Positions 58,849 to 64,000 of a stretch of DNA of 64,000 nt are shown one piece after another. The notes beneath the pieces were generated by a model. The model saw nothing but the letters and a program-made list of their open reading frames with translations, was not told the DNA's origin and made no database searches. Source of the DNA: Lunularia cruciata (taxonomy: Eukaryota > Streptophyta > Marchantiopsida > Lunulariales > Lunulariaceae); NCBI GenBank assembly GCA_948567375.1, contig OX419757.1:8246001-8310000 (forward strand). The letters are read 5' to 3'. The translations under genes and the position numbers were made by a program. Each line of letters begins with the position of its first letter. Position 1 is the first letter of the stretch.

Positions 58849-59686
58849 CTCTCTAGAAGGCAAGATAATATTCCGCATTCAATTCTACATTAGGCAGAAG
58901 GAGGCTATGAGAGCTCACTTGGAGAGAACATTAGGAGAAGAGAGTGCTGAACTTATGTAAGAGAACCAAGATCTATTTTTATACCCTATAGTTCATTATG
59001 ATGTCTTTGAGGTGATTTTTGTACATCTTGTACATATGAGAGGAATTGGAGAGATTGTGTGAGGTGGATTGGAGATTTTGGGGATTAAGTTGATTTTGGG
59101 CAAAATTTCATGTTTGAGATCTGGACTTGAAATTTCTACACATCATAGCTTGGGTCATCTTTCAATTAGCACACTTAAAATTATTGTGAGAGCTACTATG
59201 CGAACTGGGCTAGAAATTTTGAAAGTTGATAGGGTAAAGTGCTCCCGCAACTACATGCTCTTAGGAAAATTGTACAGAGTTTGCCATTTCTTTAATTTTT
59301 AGTGAATTGTCCTAAAAATTTCCAAGAAAATTCAGTGCATTTTATCCTACTTGCTGCTAGTAAAATTAGAGAGAGATCGTTCTTGCGCAAGGAGTTATGA
59401 GTTTTTGAAGTGAGGAGGGTGGTTTTAAGATCAAATCTGAAATATGTGTGCTGAATAGAAAGGTGTCTAGGCCAAATGGCTTGATGAAAAGATTTGCAAT
59501 TTTGCAAGGAGGGACGCCCTGGAGTTGTGATCAAGTGTGAAAAATTTTAGAGGACTGTCACTTACTGGTTGGGAGATTTGAGTGACATTGTGAGGAAGGG
59601 TCAATTCTGCAGAGTGGAGATCTCATGCATGAGGAGTTTGAGAGCAACAAAAAGCATGTTTGAGTGTTTAGATTCATCTTGTGAAC
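58849..59686 (+). other. Leader between primer site and gag
   Basis: About 840 bp of untranslated leader; no motif recognised. The plus frame 59069-59302 has no domain. Confidence 0.5.
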
Positions 59687-60160
59687 ATGGAGGGTCATCA
59701 AGAGTGGAAATTGAGATTATGCAAGGTTCCCCAAGGGTTTGAGGTGATTGTAGGGGTGGATTTAAGGAAAAGAGAGTTTACAATAGAATTTGAAGAGAGT
59801 GTTGAGAGGATCCAAAAACCTACACCACTTGGAGGAAAGAGTGAGTCTAAGTGCTTCCTATGTAGAGAGAAGGGACATAAGGCAAGTTCATGTCCATTGA
59901 CCTTTGAGAGCAAGAGATTGAGGGAAAGGAGAGGCTTACTTGACTTGGGTTTGCATGTTGGACCTTCTTCACCAAGATTGAGAGGGAGAAGATCTAAGAT
60001 CAAGGAGTTGTGTGAGGTTTGTGGAGTTGAAGGACTTCCAAAAGGACATGAGTGTAGTGGAGTAAAATCACTTTTGGAGACTTTGGTGAAGGATCTTGGA
60101 GAGAGTCTTAGTACAGCTATAGATATACTACCACCTTCATCAGCTAGTTCTCAAGATTAG
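59687..60160 (+). CDS. Zinc-knuckle gag-like protein of family C element
   Basis: 157 codons from the ATG at 59687, intact to TAG at 60158-60160. Residues 56-69 are a textbook CCHC knuckle (CFLCREKGHKASSC, spacing CX2CX4HX4C), flanked by basic residues. A second cluster CEVCGVEGLPKGHEC at residues 109-123 (CX2CX8HXC) is unusual. The N-terminus may be truncated relative to a full gag, since no capsid-type helix block is visible. It follows a family C LTR and primer site by about 0.85 kb, so nucleic-acid binding in a retroelement particle is the likely role. It is the only undamaged element frame in the window. Confidence 0.65.
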   Translation: MEGHQEWKLRLCKVPQGFEVIVGVDLRKREFTIEFEESVERIQKPTPLGGKSESKCFLCREKGHKASSCPLTFESKRLRERRGLLDLGLHVGPSSPRLRGRRSKIKELCEVCGVEGLPKGHECSGVKSLLETLVKDLGESLSTAIDILPPSSASSQD

Positions 60161-60244
60161 TGATGGAGATAATCTTTCAACTTATGGATAAACTATCCAT
60201 GAGAATTAGATTAATATGCATTCTAGGATTTGATGTTGTTATAG

Positions 60245-60880
60245 AAATCTTGGAGCAACCTGAAACTTTTGTGTTCCTGTGGCAAATATCACTTTTGCGG
60301 TAATCAGGTAAGTAAAGTTGTTCCCGCAAAGATATGAGTCAGAAATTTCCAAATACAAAGTCAAACAATAACAATGTAGTTCTTCTTGGTTGCATCTTTA
60401 ATCTCTCAGGTAGAAACCACACCCTGAAGAGAGTTACAAGCACTAACTTGCAGTCTTGTCACAAATTAGCACTCCTTAATCACAACTCCATCAAATCTTT
60501 CCAAACAATCTTGATTGTGATGATTCATGCTCTTCCAAAAACAGCACTTCACTGCAAAACGACTTCACCTCAGAATTGTGTTCCACCCCTCCACTAAAGG
60601 CACAACTTCCTTGATCAAAATTGCTTCACATCAACCTCATACTGCACTCACAAATGCATAATACGACCAACACTACAATTCCTCTCAGATCTGTCAAGGC
60701 ATTGCTTTGACTACACTCCACTCAAGATCAAACACACAGAATGAAGATCAAGGCTACGGAATCCAACATCCAACAAACACTTTGACTTGCACTTTGAAAT
60801 TCTCTACACACTCACAAACACAATTGCAAAGTTGATACTTGGAATCAAGCTTAAGTAACGAGCACTGCTTCACAACACTT
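60245..60880 (-). repeat. Conserved 3' tail of the coding repeat, minus copy
   Basis: Non-coding counterpart of 36880-37530 with long shared runs such as TGTGTGTTTGATCTTGA and AAAGCAATGCCTTGACA. The plus-strand frame at 60334-60597 is a shadow of this conservation; the plus copy shows a similar shadow on its opposite strand (37164-37424). Confidence 0.75.
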
Positions 60881-61047
60881 TGCTTTATCTATTCTCAGAT
60901 TTACGAGCATTGAACAACATTTGACTGCAAATGCCACTCTTAAATAGTGAAGCAATCGATACCGTTCTATAACAACTCTTCTAACCTGCAGATCCAAAAT
61001 GACAATGCACCTCTTCATATCTACCTCTTCATATCTCAAAATTGTTA

Positions 61048-63493
61048 CTAATCCGATCCGATGTCTACTTTGTCATCAACTTTCAAATCCAAAGTAAATT
61101 TACTTCCTACTACCTTGTCCTCGGGTTTCACAACTTCTAATTCTTCTACCAAATCCAACAATTCTCTTTCCTGATCTGAAATTCCACTAGTGGGTAACTT
61201 ATCTAACTCCTTATCTCTAGACCCGCTCTTCTCTAATGTCTCTATTGCTAACTCCAAAGTCATCTGCACTCCTACTTCATCTACTTTGGGTTTGGTTCTA
61301 ACATCCTTCCAAAGCTTGTCTATCTCCAACTTTACTATGTCTAATCTAATCGTGATATTATCTTCTACCTCTGATATCTTTCTATCTACACGAGTTCTTA
61401 GACTGATCAACAAGGCATTCAAATCTGTGTCTTTCACCTATCTTTGCCTTGTCTTCTACACCAACAACTTCAACTTGTGTAGCCTCATTTCTTCAATCCA
61501 AACGCTAGCCTCTGTACTTTACATTACGTTCATCTTGAGGACAATCTCCTTCAATGGCTCCAATCGCATTTTTCTTTCTTGCTCCCGATCTGCAAGCCAA
61601 TCCTCTCTGTACATTGCCAACTCTGCTTCAAACTTGGCTTTCACTGTTTCTTTCTCCTTCTCCTTCTATTCAATCTTCTCCTCCTGATTACGAAGTAACT
61701 CTCGTAATCTCTCTTCTTCCCTATATCTTACTGCCAACTCCCTTTGCTAGAGTTGCTTCTTCTCTTCTATGCTCTCCATGACTCTATTGAGCTCTTGTTC
61801 CTTTGCTGTTACTCTCGCCATAGCATGGATAAGTTCTACTCTTGAATCAGCAAATTGCTGCTTCAAAATCTCATACTCTGCTACCTGTCTCTCCCTCGCT
61901 ATGTCACTCTTCTTAACAAGCTCCTCTCTATACATCACTTCTCTCTTCAAGTCTTCAATTACTTGAGTCTTCACTACTACCTCCGCTCAAAGTACTTCAC
62001 TTTCCTCCTCACCTCGGGTTATAATCTTCTTCAACTCCGAGTTCTCTTCTTCTAATCTCAATAACACCTACAAAATAGTCTTCACTTCTGGACAAGTCGA
62101 CTGCATTTCCTTCTTCCTGTGCTCCAACTTCATCAGCAATGGACATACAATCTCCCACAAGTACTCCACTCCACCACTTACAACTATCTCCTCCTACGTT
62201 GCAATCTCTCACTTCTTGTTTGCCCAATACTCGCCTTTGTCTCTGCAGTCTTTGTATTGGAATCAACGCCTCACTTCCAGAGCTTTCATTTACTTCTTCT
62301 TTCACCTTACTCGGCCCCGCTTCACACTTTGCCTTACGTCTTGAACAGACTCCCCTTTGAAGTGTGATCTTCTTCTCTTCAAGCTTAGGTATCTCATCTC
62401 CCAACTTTGTGTTATCTTTTGGCTCGAGCTATACCTAAACTTCTTCTTCCTCCTCTGCTGCAATTGGCACCAATGTCATTTCTCCACCTTCATTGATGTC
62501 GCTACTCATATCTCCACTTTCCAGCATTAGCTCTAGTTCTTCCTTGCATTCCGAGTCTTCGGACTTGCACTCGGCTTCACCTTCCGAGTCTTCATCTTCT
62601 GACTCGATCACCACCATGCCTTGCCTCGGGTTTCCTCTCCTGGTCTTTTGAGGTTTTGTCTTGTCTTCGGCTTTGCCTTGCCGACTTCGCTTCTTTGATT
62701 TTGGAGTACTCGCTTCTATCCCTATGTTCTTCCCCGTCTTCTTGTAGTACTCATCTGTGCTTTGGATTTGACGGATATATTGCTGCTCCTCTACATCAAC
62801 TTCTCTTCTCAAGTCAGGATGAAAATGCGACACCATTCAATTTTGCTTCGCCCAATTGATTGGTTCTCCTGCAAATAGTTTGTGAAAGAACACCGCTTGG
62901 TGTTTCATCACATATGTCGTTCTCTCCGGCTTCAAGATGGCCATGAGAGCACTCACAATCCCTCTCTTCACGGGATCCTTGTAACTCTCCACCTTGTATC
63001 CGTTCTTTGTCCGCTTTGAAGAGAATGCATCCCTTACTTCTTGGGTTTCTTCGGCTACCTCTCCCTTTCCCAAGAACGTGGCACCTTGCTCCGTGCCTAC
63101 TTCTCTTCCGAGTACTAATCTCCAATCCGACTCTATCCAGCAAGCCCGATTTCCTCTCTTCCCTTCTTCCTTGGGGCTATCAAGACACTTGCTCTCAATG
63201 ATCTCAGTCATGAAACCTGGAAAACTAACATTCCAGTTCCATGCCAAGAACGTAATCCAAAGTCGGCTCAAGACTTCGATTCTTGCGATTACGTCTAACC
63301 TCCGAATTGCATGATTCCTCACTATGAATTTGGAGTTCTTCTTTCCTCCTCCTATCTCTCCTACTTTCTCACTGTGTCTTGGTCGCACTCTCTCGACTTC
63401 TCCTTTACACACTAGCGCGTCTTCAACTCTATTTTCCTTCCCACAATCACCTGCAGGACGACTTCTCAACGGCAAAGGAAAATTGCTCGACAT
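61048..63493 (-). pseudogene. Repeat-encoded acidic coiled-coil protein, minus copy
   Basis: The ATG at 63493 opens MSSNFPLPLRS. One frame runs to about 62170, then shifts by one base and continues to a stop at 61048, roughly 815 codons with about ten in-frame stops (first TGA 62837-62839, then TAG 62435-62437 and 62429-62431). Domains: residues about 50-215, a folded, Trp-rich part with VLSRLWITFLAWNWN, ALMAILKPERTTYV and VFFHKLFAGEPINWA; about 250-300, a Lys/Arg-rich linker (KSKKRSRQGK); about 300-350, an acidic stretch (ESEDEDSEGEAE); about 450-800, a coiled coil (LEEENSELKKI, KKSDIARERQVAEYE, RVDRKISEVEDN). No catalytic motif or known family is recognised. A structural or gag-like role is a guess. 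Confidence 0.7.
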
Positions 63494-63892
63494 TGCTTCG
63501 TCGTGAGCCTGATTTTAATAGAGTCACGCTTTCTTTGTCTCTCTTCAATTTGAGTTTCTACCAAGAAATCACACCTCCTACATGCACTTGTCACTGTCAA
63601 TCGTACTTCACGCGTATAGGCCGCCAGTTTTGAACGGTCTCTTCTTGAATTTCTCGCCCCAACAAAAGGTTGTTAGACTGACTTCACCTTGGGTTGAGCT
63701 CCCCCCAATACGAAGACTCCTTACTTTGGGTTGTATGCTGAGAGGGCATTTCCAAGTACTTTGTCTTATGACCCAAAGTCACTTTACTTTGGGTTTCATC
63801 CCGAAGACTCTTTTCTTTGCCTTCTTTGGCCATACAGGCGCAATCCGACTTCTCTATACACTTCTTCTTCTCTATTTTGAAAAAAAATAAAA

Positions 63893-63918
63893 TGTGGGCA
63901 CCACATACTCCCTCCCTC
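63893..63918 (-). other. Possible LTR edge and polypurine tract
   Basis: On the minus strand GAGGGAGGGAGTA (63918 down to 63906) is followed directly by TGTGGTGCCCACA. The preceding frame ends RGRSNLREGVCG, reminiscent of the last residues of plant gypsy pol before the polypurine tract. If correct, TGTGGT is an LTR start. Confidence 0.4.
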
Positions 63919-64000
63919 AAATTTGAGCGTCCCCGCGAACATAGACCTCGGGTGTCTTAGAGACTTCCAAATCTATGGTCCAATATCTCCAAACTCTCCA

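Larger units (their letters stand above)
60245..63970 (-). mobile_element. Unrecognised coding repeat, minus copy
   Basis: Matches 33777-37530 in the opposite orientation. On the minus strand the order is: left end TGTGGTGCCCACA (63905 down to 63893), T-rich run, leader, long protein frame (63493 to 61048) and conserved tail (about 60880 to 60245). Similarity to the plus copy seems to continue a little beyond the TGTGG end (ACACC(C)GAGGT near 63945), so the true left limit may lie near or past the window edge. It lies tail-on against the family C gag gene (60160). Confidence 0.75.

Noticed and set aside
60334-60597. Plus-strand frame resembling the opposite-strand frame at 37164-37424
   Set aside because: The similarity reflects DNA conservation of the repeat's tail. 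Both frames are antisense to the repeat's own gene, and neither has a recognised domain.

Overview
This window looks like nuclear DNA of a land plant, about 60% A+T and dominated by decayed LTR retrotransposons. The plant call rests on three things: Ty1/copia and chromodomain-bearing Ty3/gypsy elements primed by the initiator tRNA-Met (TGGTATCAGAGC), a second gypsy-type LTR followed by a site resembling the tRNA-Asp primer used by plant Tat/Athila elements, and a degraded tRNA-Arg gene. No host protein-coding gene was recognised. The species cannot be read from the sequence.

Layout. 1-6700: mostly unique sequence with several short tandem or direct repeat clusters. 6711-8028: an old reverse-strand LTR (family A) split by a younger solo LTR of the same family. 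8966-15593: a near-complete but pseudogenised Ty3/gypsy chromovirus of family A (gag, protease, reverse transcriptase, RNase H, integrase, chromodomain, both LTRs). 16905-17593: an LTR of a different family (C). 18463-19680: two diverged inverted arms. 20161-25000: unique DNA. 26310-27106: a fold-back repeat. 27180-27715 and 38700-39235: an inverted dispersed repeat pair. 31430-31834: a reverse-strand gypsy pol tail. 33777-37530: the forward copy of an unrecognised protein-coding repeat. 37722-40240: two degenerate minisatellites. 42400-49400: unique DNA with a tRNA-Arg-like gene, tandem duplications and hairpins. 49422-49922: a solo copia LTR (family B). 52910-57639: a complete but decayed Ty1/copia element of family B. 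58136-60160: a family C LTR, primer site and zinc-knuckle gag. 60245 to about 63970: the reverse-strand copy of the unrecognised repeat.

The most unusual content is that two-copy repeat. Each copy carries the remains of one long reading frame of roughly 800 codons: a conserved N-terminal domain, a basic then acidic linker, and a long coiled coil, followed by a conserved 3' non-coding tail. The copies lie 23 kb apart in opposite orientation, are diverged in DNA but clearly alignable in protein, and show no reverse transcriptase or transposase. I do not recognise the family.

Nothing here is a functioning gene set. All element reading frames carry stops or frameshifts, and both integrases have lost a catalytic aspartate. 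The window records rounds of insertion, LTR-LTR recombination (solo LTRs with target duplications), nesting, and local tandem duplication.
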